Shown here: positions 10,950 to 22,130 of the stretch, one piece after another | Position numbering within the stretch: position 1 is the first letter of the stretch | How the letters are laid out: the number at the start of each line of letters is the position of its first letter | Source: Mycoplasmoides fastidiosum | GTDB lineage: Bacteria; Bacillota_I; Bacilli_A; Mycoplasmatales; Mycoplasmoidaceae | Assembly: GCF_024498275.1 (NCBI RefSeq) | Contig: NZ_CP101809.1 | Coordinates: forward strand, 744,001-808,000 | Direction of reading: 5' to 3' | DNA: 64,000 nucleotides | Translations under genes and position numbers: made by a program | Notes under the pieces: generated by a model | Seen by the model: only the letters and a program-made list of their open reading frames with translations | What the model was told of the DNA's origin: nothing | The model's database searches: none

Positions 10950-11508
10950 AATCCTTAACCTTTGCAGAAAAATTACAAAAAAAGCTCTAAAAGAAGCTCA
11001 AGAAGCAATTAAAGATAGTCAAGAAATTATAGAAATGGCTCACAAAACTACCAGTGGTATTCACGAAGATTTTCAAGAAGCCGCTGAAGATTTTGCTGAC
11101 GCAGCTAAAGACTTTAAAGATGCTGCTAATGATTTTAAAGATGCTATAGGAGATTTTGAAGAAGCGGCCGAAGATTTCAAAGAAGCAGCTGAAGAATTCA
11201 AATATGCTAATAAAGATCTTGAAACCGCTAAAACAGAATTAAATTATGCAGCTGAAGAATTGCAAAATGCTTCTGAGGAAATTGATGATGCTTTTGACAC
11301 AACAAAAGAAGTTTGAATGGAAATGAAAAAAATATTCAAAAATCCATTAAAAATGAAATTTTCTAAAGATCATGGTTCTACTAAATTTTATCTTTACAAA
11401 AATGGGAAACAGAAAATCTACAGAAAAGATAACAATCATAAAACTTACGAACAAATCGTCGATGAAGTTGAACCAACAACTCATTTAACTAGTGAGAAAA
11501 ATAAATAA
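10939..11508 (+). CDS. Acidic heptad-repeat coiled-coil protein
   Basis: 189 aa, with one TGA (Trp) near codon 127. Residues 1-35 are an amphipathic basic helix; residues 43-119 are eleven uninterrupted 7-residue units of the form x-[DE]-[FLI]-x-x-A-x, giving an F/A-based hydrophobic stripe, i.e. a parallel coiled coil or amphipathic rod. The last ~65 residues are basic, with FYLYKNGKQKIYRKD. No signal peptide or membrane helix. It overlaps the end of the upstream membrane protein by 11 nt and precedes tyrS by 11 nt. The repeat resembles apolipophorin/LEA-like or filament-type helices; real function unknown. Confidence 0.8.
11065..11295 (+). repeat. 21-bp tandem repeat coding heptads
   Basis: Eleven in-frame 21-nt units (231 bp). 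The middle units are close at DNA level (GATTTTAAAGATGCTGCTAA type), the last four are more diverged, as expected of a repeat grown by duplication. Confidence 0.8.
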
Positions 11509-11519
11509 TTAACATAACA

Positions 11520-12782
11520 ATGAATCATTTTGCAAATCAAGCCCAACTATTATTACAAGAACTATCAGCCCGAAAGTTACTTGCTGATTGTACTAGTGAA
11601 CCCAAATTGATTGCAGCATTAACAGCAAATAAAAAAACCTATATTGGCTTTGATCCTACTGCTCAATCATTGCATTTGGGAAATTACGTGGGCATTTGTA
11701 TTTTGAAGCATTTCAAAAATTTTGGCTTTCAAACTGTTGCAGTCTTAGGAGGAGCAACTGGATTAGTTGGTGATCCTTCATTTAAAAAAAGTGAACGTCA
11801 ATTATTAACTTTAGAAACAGTTCAAGATAATGGACTTAAAATTGCAACCCAATTGTCCCGATACAGTCAATGTGATTTAGTTGTTAACAATTTGGATTTT
11901 TATGCTGAAATGAATTTAATTCATTTTTTGCGTGATGTAGCTAAACTAATTAATGTTAATTATTTATTAGAAAAAGAAGCTTTAAGCGAACGGTTAAAAA
12001 CCGGCTTATCATACACTGAATTTACTTATCCTTTATTGCAAGGATGGGATTTTTGGTGTCTGTATCAAAAATATGATGTGGCAATTCAAGCGGGCGGTTC
12101 TGATCAATGGGGCAACATTACTACAGGAATTGAAATAGTCCGAAAAATGAGTCAAGAAGAACAAGCTAATGCTGTAGGCATTACTTTTAATTTATTAACT
12201 GATTATCAAGGCCAAAAATTTGGTAAATCTGAAGGTAATGCTTTATTTTTAGACCCTGAATTAACTTCTCCAAGTCAAATTTATCAGTTTTTGATCAATA
12301 GTGCTGATCAAGACGTGGAAAAATATTTACTAGCTCTAACATTTATTCCTTTAGCTGAAATTCAAATGATTGTGCAACAACACCAGCAAAATCCCAAATT
12401 ACGTTCAGGCCAAAAAAAATTAGCTGATCAGCTAATTTTGGATTTATTCGGAACTGCTGAACTAAAACGCTGTCAAACTATGACTAAATTATTGTTTGCT
12501 GACTCTGAAAATGATTTTAGTGTTAATGAATATACAGTTTTAGAACAAAATTTGGTAACTATTACCATTAATAAATCAACTAAATTAATCGAATTACTTG
12601 TGCAGACTCAACTAAGTTCTAGTTTGGGTGAAGCACGAAAATTAATTCAAGCTAATGGCATTAAAGTCAATAATCAAAAAGTAACTGATGTTAATTTAAT
12701 TGTTAGCCAAGCCAACATGCAAACTAGTTATTTACTATTGCAAAAAGGCAAAAAAAGTTTTGCACTAGTGAAATGACAATAG
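11520..12782 (+). CDS. tyrS: Tyrosyl-tRNA synthetase
   Basis: 420 aa, usual bacterial size. Class I aaRS charging tRNA-Tyr. Motifs: YIGFDPTAQSLHLGN (HIGH-type), AGGSDQWGNI, and KFGKSEGNA (KMSKS-type). A C-terminal S4 RNA-binding domain runs from about residue 355 (SSSLGEARKLIQANGIKVN). The true stop is the TAG at 12780-12782: a TGA at 12774 is Trp, adding WQ to the end. Ffh begins 9 nt later. Confidence 0.96.
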
Positions 12783-12791
12783 GAAATTTTT

Positions 12792-14135
12792 ATGATTTTT
12801 AAAAGCGCTATTCAAGCCATTGTGGCTCGAAATTTAAAAAACAAATTATTAAAAAACCAAATCACTGAAGCTGATTTAACTCCCATTCTTAAAGAAATTC
12901 GCACTTCTTTTTTGGATGCTGATGTTAATTTAAAAGTAATTCGTCAATTTTTAGATAACGTTAAAACTGAAGTCTTAAATCAGCAGCAATTAAATGCTAA
13001 TACAAAATTAGATGAATTTTTGCTCTCCACAATTCGGCAAAATTTAATCAATATTTTAGGTAGAAATACCATTGGTTTAGAAACCCAGAAACGACCTTTA
13101 AAAATTATGATGGTAGGGTTAAATGGTTCAGGGAAAACAACGACAACTGGCAAATTAGCTTATTATTTAAAAACTCGTCACAATAAAAAAGTTGCCAATA
13201 TCGGTTTAGACATTTATCGACCTGCTGCGATTCAACAACTGCGCACTTTATCAAAAGAAATCGAAGTTAGTTTTTTTGAAAAAGGTTTTCAAAATCCAGT
13301 TTTAACCGCTAAAGAAATTTTGGATAATCCCGAAAATAAAAAATTAGATGCTTTTATTTTTGATACAGCTGGACGTTTACAAACTGATGCGGATTTGATG
13401 AAAGAATTAGTTAGTCTTAAACGGATCATTGAACCCCAAGAGATTTTGTTTGTTGTTGATGCCATGGCTGGTCAGGATATTTTAGAAGTTGCTAAAGAAT
13501 TTCATCGTCAGCTAAAATTAACCGGAATTATTATTACTAAAACCGATTCAGATGCCCGAATGGGAGCAGCCCTTTCAATTGTCGCAGTTTTGAATATTCC
13601 AATTAAATTTTTAGGTTCAGGTGAACGGTATCAACATCTAAACCAATTTCATCCCGAACGAATTGCTGATCGGATCATGGGAATGGGCGATTTGGTCAGT
13701 TTAGCTGAAAAAGCACATGAAGCGACGGATGAAGCCATTTCTAAAAAAGGTATTTACCGGATGTTTAGTGGTCAATTTGATTTAGAAGATTTAATGCAAC
13801 AAATGGGGCAAATCAAAAAAATTGGTTCAATTAGCAGTATTTTGGACATGATGCCAACTAATGTTAATATTTCTAAAAATAAAATTGGTGACATTGAAGA
13901 AAAAATGCGCAAATGAGAAATCATCATGAATTCAATGACGGTTAAAGAGCGCCGTAATCCCAAACTTTTTAAAAAAGATGCCAGTCGCAAAACCCGCGTA
14001 ATTAAAGGTTCTGGGTGTCGACCCGATGATTTAAACAAACTTTTAAAACAATGAGATGAGTCCAAAAAGAAAGTTGATTTGTTTGTGAAATCATTGAAGA
14101 AAGGTCAAAACCCCTTTGGCAAACTGCCATTTTAA
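12792..14135 (+). CDS. ffh: Signal recognition particle protein Ffh (SRP54)
   Basis: 447 aa. GTPase that binds signal sequences and SRP RNA and docks with FtsY. N domain (1-~95), G domain with GLNGSGKTTTTGKL, DIYRPAAIQQL, DTAGR and ITKTDSDARMG, then an M domain from about 300. The frame passes two TGA codons, giving a C-terminal M-domain helix with SMTVKERRNP and RKTRVIKGSG, the SRP-RNA binding part. The M domain ends soon after GKLPF, a short tail as in other mycoplasmas. Confidence 0.96.
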
Positions 14136-14140
14136 TTTTT

Positions 14141-15121
14141 ATGGAACGATTAAATTGATCAACTTATAAAAAACTCCAAGCCGCAATGGATCAAATTGAT
14201 CATGATTATCAATTCTCTGCTTTAAGTTTATTAGGTTTAAGTTATTATGGCATTAGTATTCGGTTTCAAATTGTCGAATATGATAATTTCAAAATTATTT
14301 TTTTCGATTCTAAATTTAACCGGTTTATTTTAAGTGATGCTGATGTTTTTAATGCCCGAGTTAACCAAATTTTACATTATGGCGACCATTTTATTTTAAT
14401 GCCCATTTTTGATAAAAACCAAATTAGCACTTTTGATGCGGTTTATTGTGCTTTTTATAAACTAAAACAACTTTATGCGATTAAAAGTGATTGGGCAGTG
14501 GAAGCTGTCAATACTAAACAATTACAAACTCTTAGTCAAAGTATTGACTTTGAAATTGTGTATGACTGAAACGCCCATTATTTGTACAAACTAGAAAAAT
14601 TTAAAACTTTTTCTGGCAAAAAATTACAAAAAAAGCGTAATCATCTAAATTACTTTTTAAAAAATCACTTTGATCAAGTGGAAGCAACCCCATTATGTGC
14701 TGATGATTTTGATGAAGTTTTAGATTTTATTTGGGAAACAATTCATGATGGTAAAGAAGATCCCCAATTAAATGAATACATTTTTTCGCGAAATTTTTTA
14801 GCCCATTATGATCCAATGACTATGAGTGGATTGGTGGTACGTCAGAAAAAAGATCGCAAAATTTTGGGTTTTACCATTGGTTATAGTCATAAAAAAAGTT
14901 ATGAAGTTTTCTTTGAAAAAGCCGTTCATAGCTGACGTGGTTTGTTTCCGTTCATTATTTCGCAAAACTTATTATTAAATAATATTAACCAAGCTTGAAT
15001 GGATCGACAGGATGATATGAATGAAGAAAATTTAGCCAAATCCAAACGTTCTTATTATCCTGAAAAAGTTTTGAAATCACACATGATTTATATCACTGAT
15101 TCCATGAAAGATGAATGATAA
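14141..15121 (+). CDS. DUF2156 (LPG synthetase C-terminal-like) protein
   Basis: 326 aa from ATG 14141, 5 nt after ffh. Soluble, with tandem acyl-CoA N-acyltransferase-like halves typical of DUF2156: IRFQIVEYDN and FDSKF in the first half, ILGFTIGYSHKKSYEVFFEK and a C-terminal NQAWMDRQDD...LAKSKRSYYPEK in the second, the place of the conserved family ending. Family members such as the MprF C-terminal domain transfer amino acids from aminoacyl-tRNA to lipid; no membrane helices are present here, so a cytosolic acyl or aminoacyl transferase is only an inference. Read through four or more TGA codons. Confidence 0.78.
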
Positions 15122-15133
15122 AATCTATTCAAC

Positions 15134-16393
15134 ATGCAAACACATCACAACTTAAACTATTATTTAAAACCCCAAAAATTAACTGATCTTATCGGTCAGT
15201 CCCATTTGATTGGTCCTGGACGCTTTATTAGTCAAATGATATTGAAGCAAACCATTTTTTCGATGATTTTATTTGGTCCACCCGGAATTGGAAAAAGTAG
15301 TTTGGCCCAAGTTGTGTGTAATGAATTAGGAATCGAACCCGTTATTTTTAATTGTTCTTTAGAAAACAAAAAACAACTGATGGAAAAAATTCAGTTGCTA
15401 GGTTTACAACCCGAACATAAACGAGTTTTAATTGCTGAAGAAATTCATTTGCTCAATGTGGATAAACAAGACATCTTTCTGCACGAAATTGAAACCGGGA
15501 ATTTAGTTTTAATTGCCACAACAACTGAAAATCCCTTCTTTGTAATTAATCCTGCAATTCGTTCCCGTTCACAATTAGTTGAATTAAAACAATTAAACGA
15601 TCAAGAAATCTTAGTTTTCATCGAACATTTAATTGCCCAAAATCATTGTTTAACCGAACTTACAAATTCACAAAAAAACATCATCTCCCGACATGTGGGT
15701 GGAGATGTGCGGTTTTTGTTAAACATTATTTCCAAACTAAATTTACTCTATCCCCAAACAATTAACGATTCTGATTTACAAATAGTGTTAGGCTTAAGTC
15801 ATTTTGTTACTGGCAATGATAATGATGAATATCATAATTTAAAATCAGCACTGCAAAAATCAATTCGGGGTAGTGATCCTCATGCTACTTTATATTATTT
15901 AGCCCGGTTAATCGAAATTGGTGATTTAAAAACGATTGCCCGTCGATTAACTGTTTGTGCATTTGAAGATATTGGTTTAGCGAATATGAATTTGTGTGAC
16001 CGCGTAATTAATGCGGTGAATGCTGCAATTAAAGTTGGTCAACCCGAATGTTATAACATTTTTGGTCCAATTGCGGTGGAAATGGCATTAAGTCCTAAAT
16101 CTAATACTGGTCAATCTGGTTTAGCTGCGGCTTTACACTTTGTTCGCAATCATCCTCAACACGAGATTCCTAAACATTTGTGAGATGATCATTACAAATC
16201 AGCTGTAAAATTAGGTGTTAAAGGTTATCAATTTCCCCACGATTTCCCTTATCACTATGTTTTTCAGCAATACCTGCCCGACAAAATAAAGGATCAGGTT
16301 TTTTATCAACCTGATCCGTTTAATGCTGTAGAAATGAAGATGCAAAATTATTGAGCTCAAATTAAAGCTGAAGTAACTAAAAAAGACAAATAA
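15134..16393 (+). CDS. rarA: RarA/MgsA-type replication-associated AAA+ ATPase
   Basis: 419 aa. Replication-fork maintenance ATPase related to clamp loaders. Starts QTHHNLNYYLKPQKLTDLIGQ, with Walker A GPPGIGKSS near residue 50, sensor 1 ATTTENPFF, arginine finger region AIRSRSQ, and the MgsA C-terminal domain (SALQKSIRGSDPHATLYYLARL, FEDIGLAN, then MALSPKSN). Walker B reads LIAEEIH, with Glu where the usual Asp sits. One TGA near codon 350 leads into the C-terminal 70 residues. Last gene of the plus-strand run; converges on degV with 4 nt between. Confidence 0.93.
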
Positions 16394-16397
16394 AGAT

Positions 16398-17258
16398 TTA
16401 TTTATAAAATTTGGTAATTGCTAACGCATCAATCCCAACGTGAACCAAAATTGGTTTGGGCACTTCTGTTACAACAAATGTTGTATTAGGAAAATGACGG
16501 TTTAATTCCGTTTTAACTTTTTGAAAATTAGCTTCATCAATAAAACTATTTCATAAAATGAGTTTATTGGGTTTGTTTAAATTAATCCCCAAAGTTTTTT
16601 CCACGTAGTTGTGCATTTTCTGAAAACTTTTAACTAAAGAAGTTTCTTTGTCATAAAAACTCAGTTTGCCATTTTTATACTGAATCAAAATTTTCATTTG
16701 TAATAAATTACTAACTTTGGCTTTAAAAGTTGAAATCCGGCCACCACGGTGTAAAGAACTGAGATCTTGGATTAACAATAAGCCATTGAATTTTAAAACT
16801 GGTTCTAAAGTTTTTTTAATGATTGCTCAAGAATCATCTTCTTGTACCGCAATTAAAGCTCGTTTGGTATGTTCATATAAAGCTTCACCAATAATTTGAT
16901 TATTAACTAATAAAACCTTATTACGAAACTCACTAAAATCACGTAGAATTTGTTTCCATGAATCGTATGAAGATGATAAACCTGAAGAAATGCCACAGAT
17001 GACAATTTTTTCATAATCTTTTAATAATTCATTAACCAAATGAAATGCTTGACCAATGACAATTGCGTTGGTTTTGAAATTTTGCTTTAAACTGATTTTT
17101 GTCTTTAAATCTTGAAAACTAATTGGATTTTTAGCATTATATTCAATTGGATCGATTCCCTCTTCAGTAATGGTTAATGAAACCGCATAATGGTGCCGTG
17201 GTAGAGGCTTGTCACTTGAAACGATGCTATCGTCCACGATGAAAGCTAACTTTTGCAT
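16398..17258 (-). CDS. DegV family fatty-acid-binding protein
   Basis: 286 aa. Start ATG 17258 has AAAGGAG 8 nt upstream. DegV fold: LAFIVDDSIVSSD at the N-terminus, ICGISSGLSSSYDSW near residue 90, and IQDLSSLHRGGRIS about 160-175, the family signature. Members bind fatty acids and can act as FakB subunits handing them to a FakA kinase; the FakA partner is not in this window. Two TGA codons read as Trp. Lies 18 nt downstream of the disordered protein gene, so co-transcribed. Confidence 0.9.
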
Positions 17259-17276
17259 TGAAATCTCCTTTGGTGC

Positions 17277-18995
17277 TTAAACAATTTTTAGCCGTTTTTT
17301 AACTTTAACTAAAAGTTGGGTGTTAGTTTTAGATAAAGGTTTAGTAAAGTTTTTGGTGTTGATTGGTTTATTAACACTTGGAGAAACAGTGAAAGTTTCA
17401 TCAACTTCAGGATTTATTTTAAGGGTCTGAATAATGTTTACTTCTCGATCTTCAGCTTTAGGTCGAATCACATCATTTTCCACTGCTGGTGTTTCATCGA
17501 GTTTTTGGGTGTAGAAATTTTCCACCAACTCTTGTCCATCCATTAAGTTTCTGGTAATTTGATTTTGCACAAAATTTAGTTTTTCGGTTTGTAAAGCTTT
17601 AATCAAATCGGCTTGATTAATTTCCACTCGCACTGGTTCTTGAGTTGTTTTTTCTAAAACTACCTTTTCCAAACTATTGGTTTTGGCTGTGGTGTGATCG
17701 ATTTTAATTTCCGCATCATCAAGTTCTTTCTTGATTTTTTTGATTTCTCTTTCCAATTTTAACAGATCAGCTTTTAGTTGTAATTCTTCATCAGTTAATG
17801 GTTTTTTCTGATCTAAATTAACTTCGTTAACAATAGGTTTAACTGGAGGAGTAATAATCGGTTCACTGGGAATTGTAACCAACTCAGGTTCAGTTGTAAT
17901 TGGGCTTGATTCAACTTTAGCAGCAACCACTGGTTCTGAAATAGGTTCAGTTGCCGGAGTTGCTTGTTCCTGAGTTAGTTCATCAAAAATTCCAGCAGTT
18001 ACATCTTCGTCATTTTCTTGATGGGGATTAACATAAAAAATATTTTGATCGTCTTCGGTTTGATAAACATCTTCAGGCGCATTTGTTGGAAAAGGATCGG
18101 CTAAATTAATATCTTTAGCGATTTGAGCAGTCGCTACTGTTTCTGATTCAATAACTGCATCAACTGTTTCTTTTTCAGTTTCGTCTGTTGTCAACGGAAT
18201 GGGTTCGGTTCCAAAAATACTTTCAAAGTGACTTGAAGTAATTGCATCAACAATGGTGGTGGATTTTGCTGTATCAACTGTTTTTAGGTGATCAAAATCA
18301 ATTTGTTCATCAAAATGGGTTGCACTATTTTTCAAATCTTGTTTTTCAAAAACATTTAAGGGTTGATCACTAATTAAATCTCATGCTTCTAAATCATCAA
18401 CTTGATCATAAACTCCCTCAACTGGAGAAGTGGTTGGTGTGGACGAATCTAAACTAGCATCTAGTGGTACTTCTTTAGTATCAAAATGTTCTTTTAATAA
18501 ATTAGTAGTTGTTTCATCATCAACTACATATTCTGCTCCTAAGGAATCTTTATTGTGTTTTTGAACTTCTTCATACTCATCAATAATTTCATCTAAATTA
18601 TCCCGTTGAACTCCCTTGCCACCAATACTGTAATAATGATTAGCATCATACCGAGGGGTTTGAGCAGTTTTAGGATCTTTAATTTCCACTGGATCTAAAC
18701 CAGTTTGACGCGCCCGTTGGTTAAATTCTTTATTAAATTGGGTCGAACTGCTACGATCATTTAATAATGATTTAATTTCGGGTTGGTCTTCATAGTGATC
18801 ATCATCAGGTAATTTTTTGGATGCATTAGGTCCTGGAATATCAGTACTGTATAAACTGGCAAACCGTCCTTTTAATCGGGCAAACATACCTCCTTTTTTA
18901 GGTGGGGTAGTTGTGTTGGCTGAATTTGGTTGGGAATTATTTGTTTCAGTTTTTTTATCTAAAACAAGTTTGATTTTAGTTCCATTGGAGTTCAT
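17277..18995 (-). CDS. Disordered acidic protein with a short coiled coil, unrecognised
   Basis: 572 aa, one TGA (Trp) at about codon 205. Rich in D, E, T, P, V; no signal peptide or membrane helix. An N-terminal basic patch (GGMFARLKGRFASLY, about 34-49) is followed by long acidic low-complexity sequence, then a charged coiled coil at about 375-435 (LKADLLKLEREIKKIKKELD), and a basic end. No family recognised. It lies between scpB (80 nt upstream) and degV, in the same direction. The composition resembles cytoskeleton-associated proteins of mycoplasmas, but that is only resemblance. Confidence 0.75.
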
Positions 18996-19075
18996 AGTTT
19001 AATTACCTGATCAAAAAATCTCTTCTAAATAATATTATTATAATTACAAACAATTTAAACAAGCATGAAAATTAA

Positions 19076-20008
19076 TTACTCATCATCAATCTCAAGATTG
19101 TTTTTACGGTTGATGTTGAAAAAATCATCATCACCAGGTTGCTCATTCATTTCTTCAGAATCATGATTTGTTTCATCGTCTAAATAACCATTTAAACTGA
19201 CGCTAACTTTTGGAAGTTGGGCTTTAGAACGAATCCCGGTGATATCAAAAAATTTCGGAGTCGTTTTATACAATCACGGTTTACCTGGAGTTTCAGCACG
19301 TTTATATTGATAAATCAAACCTAGCTTAATTAATTTATCAATGCTGTTAGTTGGATCAACATTACGCACTTTAAAAATTAAACTTTTAGGACATGGTCCG
19401 TTATAAGCAATTAAAGATAACACTTCCATTAATGTGTTAGTTAAAGCTGATGATAAATTGGGTTTAATTAATTTTCGTAAATGGTCATAGAGTTCAACCT
19501 TAGTGGTGATTTTATAAACATCATCAAATTTTTCTACAACAATCCCAGAAGTTGGATCAGCTAAATAATCCTGCTTCATTTTTTTTAATAGATCATGTAA
19601 ATAATCACTATTAACATTTTCATGATCTAAAATCCGTTTCATTTCGTTGATCTTTAATCCCTGTGAACCAACCGTAAACAAAGCTGCTTCTAAAACCGAA
19701 CGATGTAAATTAATTTCTGGACCACTGAAAACAAAAGTTTCAACTGGTAATTCGGTTGGGATTGATTCAAGTTCATCAACTAACACTAGATCTGAATCTG
19801 ATGTTTGATTATCAGATTGAACTGATTCATTTGGAGTAGTAATTGCTTCAAGTAATTCACTTTCAGTTTCAGCAGTAGCTGGTTCATCAGAATTGATTAA
19901 AGGTTCAATATGATCAATGGATTTGACCGTATTTTTTTCGAATAGTTTTTGTAACAAATCGTCTAAAGAATATTCGGTACTATTTTCAGATTTTTTGCGT
20001 TTATTCAT
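19076..20008 (-). CDS. scpB: Segregation and condensation protein B, with long N-terminal extension
   Basis: 310 aa against about 180-200 for most ScpB. The winged-helix ScpB core starts near residue 100 (LHRSVLEAALFTVG) and includes TNTLMEVLSLIAYNGPCPKS and IDKLIKLGLIYQ, then TPGKPWLYKTTPKFFDITGI, where one TGA is the conserved Trp-like site. The first ~95 residues are acidic, Ser/Thr-rich and likely disordered, as is the tail. Partner of ScpA and SMC in chromosome condensation. Start overlaps the end of the DHFR-ScpA gene by 8 nt, so coupled. Confidence 0.92.
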
Positions 20009-21239
20009 ATTTTAAATCCCACTTGTCAGTCACTGCAAACAGAATATCATCACCCTGAATTTCAATTGTAATAAACTGGTTGCGTACTTGGGTTAAAATC
20101 ACCAAAAACACAACTGTAATATATTGTAAAGTTCGTTTGATTGGTTCTAAACTTTTTAAATAAGTTAAAAAACTGGATTCCTTAATTCGTTGGGTTATTA
20201 GCCAATTGGCTAATTCTAAAGTCACTTCATCAACTGATAATTCCCGAATGGATAGTTGTTGCTTTTTTAAGTTACGCATTTGCATTTTTTCAAGCGCAAT
20301 TTCCAAACTCTGTTTTAACCGTCGCACATCAATTGATTTGGGTAAATATAAATTTTCGGTTTTAACAGCATTAGCATCATCGAAAAAATCGGGTTTTTTA
20401 ATAAAAACTTTAGTACGTTCGCGTTGTTTTTTTCGCATCCAACTAATCCCCTTCCGAATTCTTCGGTATTCGATTAAACGTTGAATTAACAGTTGTTTTT
20501 CGGCTAAAAAATCCTGAATTTGTTCAGTGGTAGCGTTTTCATCGGTAGCAAAGATCATTTTGGTTTTTAAAGAAATCAATTGGGCTGAAGTTAATAAATA
20601 ATCAGCAGCCAAATCCAAATCAATGCGGTGCAGTTGTTCTTTAATGAATTTTAAGTATTGTTCAATTAAAGCTTTCAAATCTAAATCATGAATATCGTAC
20701 TTTTTTTCTCGAATTAAAACTCATAATAAATCCAATGGACCAATAAAATTTTTTAAATTCAGTTCTAAAGCATCATTCTTTTTTACATAATGATAATAAT
20801 GAACTTGAAAATCTAAAAAATCTTTAGTATGAATTAGTTCAAACGGGTTTAAATCAAAATTTAAGAAAGTATCACAATCATAGCTAGTTGGCAGTTGGGA
20901 AATAATTAATTCATCAGCTAAACCAAAAAAAGTGCGATAAATTTCACTTCCGCCAATAATGTATAAATCAATGCCTTCATATTTTTTTAGAACTGATTGT
21001 ACATCATGAAACACTTCTACTCCTGTTGCTTGAAAGTTAGGGTCTCGAGTCAATACCACATTTGTGCGTTTTGGTAAAGGTTTACCAATTGATTCAAAAG
21101 TTTTCCGGCCCATAACAATAATTTGGTGTAAAGTTGTGTCCCGAAAATGTTGCATTTCTTGCGGTAAATTTCAAGGTAATTGGTTGTTTTTACCAATTCC
21201 CCCGTTTTGATCCTGACACCAAATTAATTTAATTGCCAT
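20001..21239 (-). CDS. Dihydrofolate reductase-ScpA fusion
   Basis: One open frame of 412 aa. Residues 1-~165 are DHFR: MAIKLIWCQDQNGGIGKNN, PWNLPQEM, IIVMGRKTFESIGKPLP, VVLTRDP and IIGGSEIYRTF, the folate/NADPH sites in order. From about 170 the protein is ScpA (kleisin): NFIGPLDLLWVLIREKKYDI, DLAADYLLTSAQLI near 190-215, a basic middle, and a C-terminal winged helix (LSVDEVTLELANWLI to FLVILTQVRNQFITI). The join falls at DALELNLKNFIGPLD with no stop: only a TGA (Trp) at 20721-20723 follows. ATG at 21239 lies 1 nt after the thyA stop. DHFR regenerates tetrahydrofolate for ThyA; ScpA links SMC heads. Confidence 0.9.
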
Positions 21240-21240
21240 C

Positions 21241-22107
21241 TTAAACTGCTACAACTCCTTTAAGGCGTGGATGGGATTGGTAATTTTCAATTCGAAAATC
21301 CTCAATTTTTAAATCCGCTAAACTTTTAACATTCGGATTAATAACCAATTGACACAATGGTTTAGGTTCACGCTGTAACTGAATTCGACATTGTTCCACA
21401 TGGTTTTCATAAATGTGTAAATCACCAAAACTATGCACAAACTTACCAACTTCTAAACCACAGATTTGAGCGATAATGTGGGTTAGTAAAGCATAAGAAG
21501 CAATGTTAAAGGGTACACCTAAAAACAAATCCGCACTGCGTTGGTATAAGTGACAAGATAAGCGATTATTGATCACTGAAAATTGAAACAAACAATGACA
21601 AGGTGGTAGAACCATATTCTGAATTTCACCAGGATTTCACGAACAAACAATCATTCTACGAGAGCTTGGATTAGTTTTAATCGTTTCAATAACTTCAGCT
21701 AATTGGTCAACTCCTTGAGAATTGCGTCATTGTTTTCCATAAACTGGACCTAAATTTCCGTGTAAAGCGGCAAATTGGGCATCAGTTTTAATTTTGGCAA
21801 CAAATTCAGCAAGAGTTAGGACTGGATTGGTTGGATTTTGACAATATTGTTGATAAGGTCATTCATTCCAAATCCGAACGTTGTGATCAACTAAATACTT
21901 AATATTAGTATCACCCTTAATGAATCATAATAGTTCAACTAACACAGAACGAAAATGGACTTGTTTGGTGGTAAGTAAGGGAAAACCCTGACTTAAATCA
22001 AATTCCATTTGACCCCCAAAAGTAGCATAGGTGCGGACACTAGTGCGATTTTCAACTAATGTGCCTTCAGATAATACTTTACGAACTAAATCTAAATATT
22101 GTTGCAT
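21241..22107 (-). CDS. thyA: Thymidylate synthase
   Basis: 288 aa. Makes dTMP from dUMP with methylene-tetrahydrofolate, which is oxidised to dihydrofolate and must be recycled by the DHFR encoded next. Motifs: [54 protein letters not shown] split by TGA codons (the active-site Cys is in LPPCHC), and [14 protein letters not shown], then the C-terminal [14 protein letters not shown]. Followed 1 nt later by DHFR-ScpA, so the folate cycle pair is translationally coupled. Confidence 0.96.
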
Positions 22108-22130
22108 TAGTCTTCTCAGAAGTGATAATT

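Noticed and set aside
13772-14065. Minus-strand 97-codon frame inside ffh
   Set aside because: Antisense to the Ffh M domain, which is well conserved.
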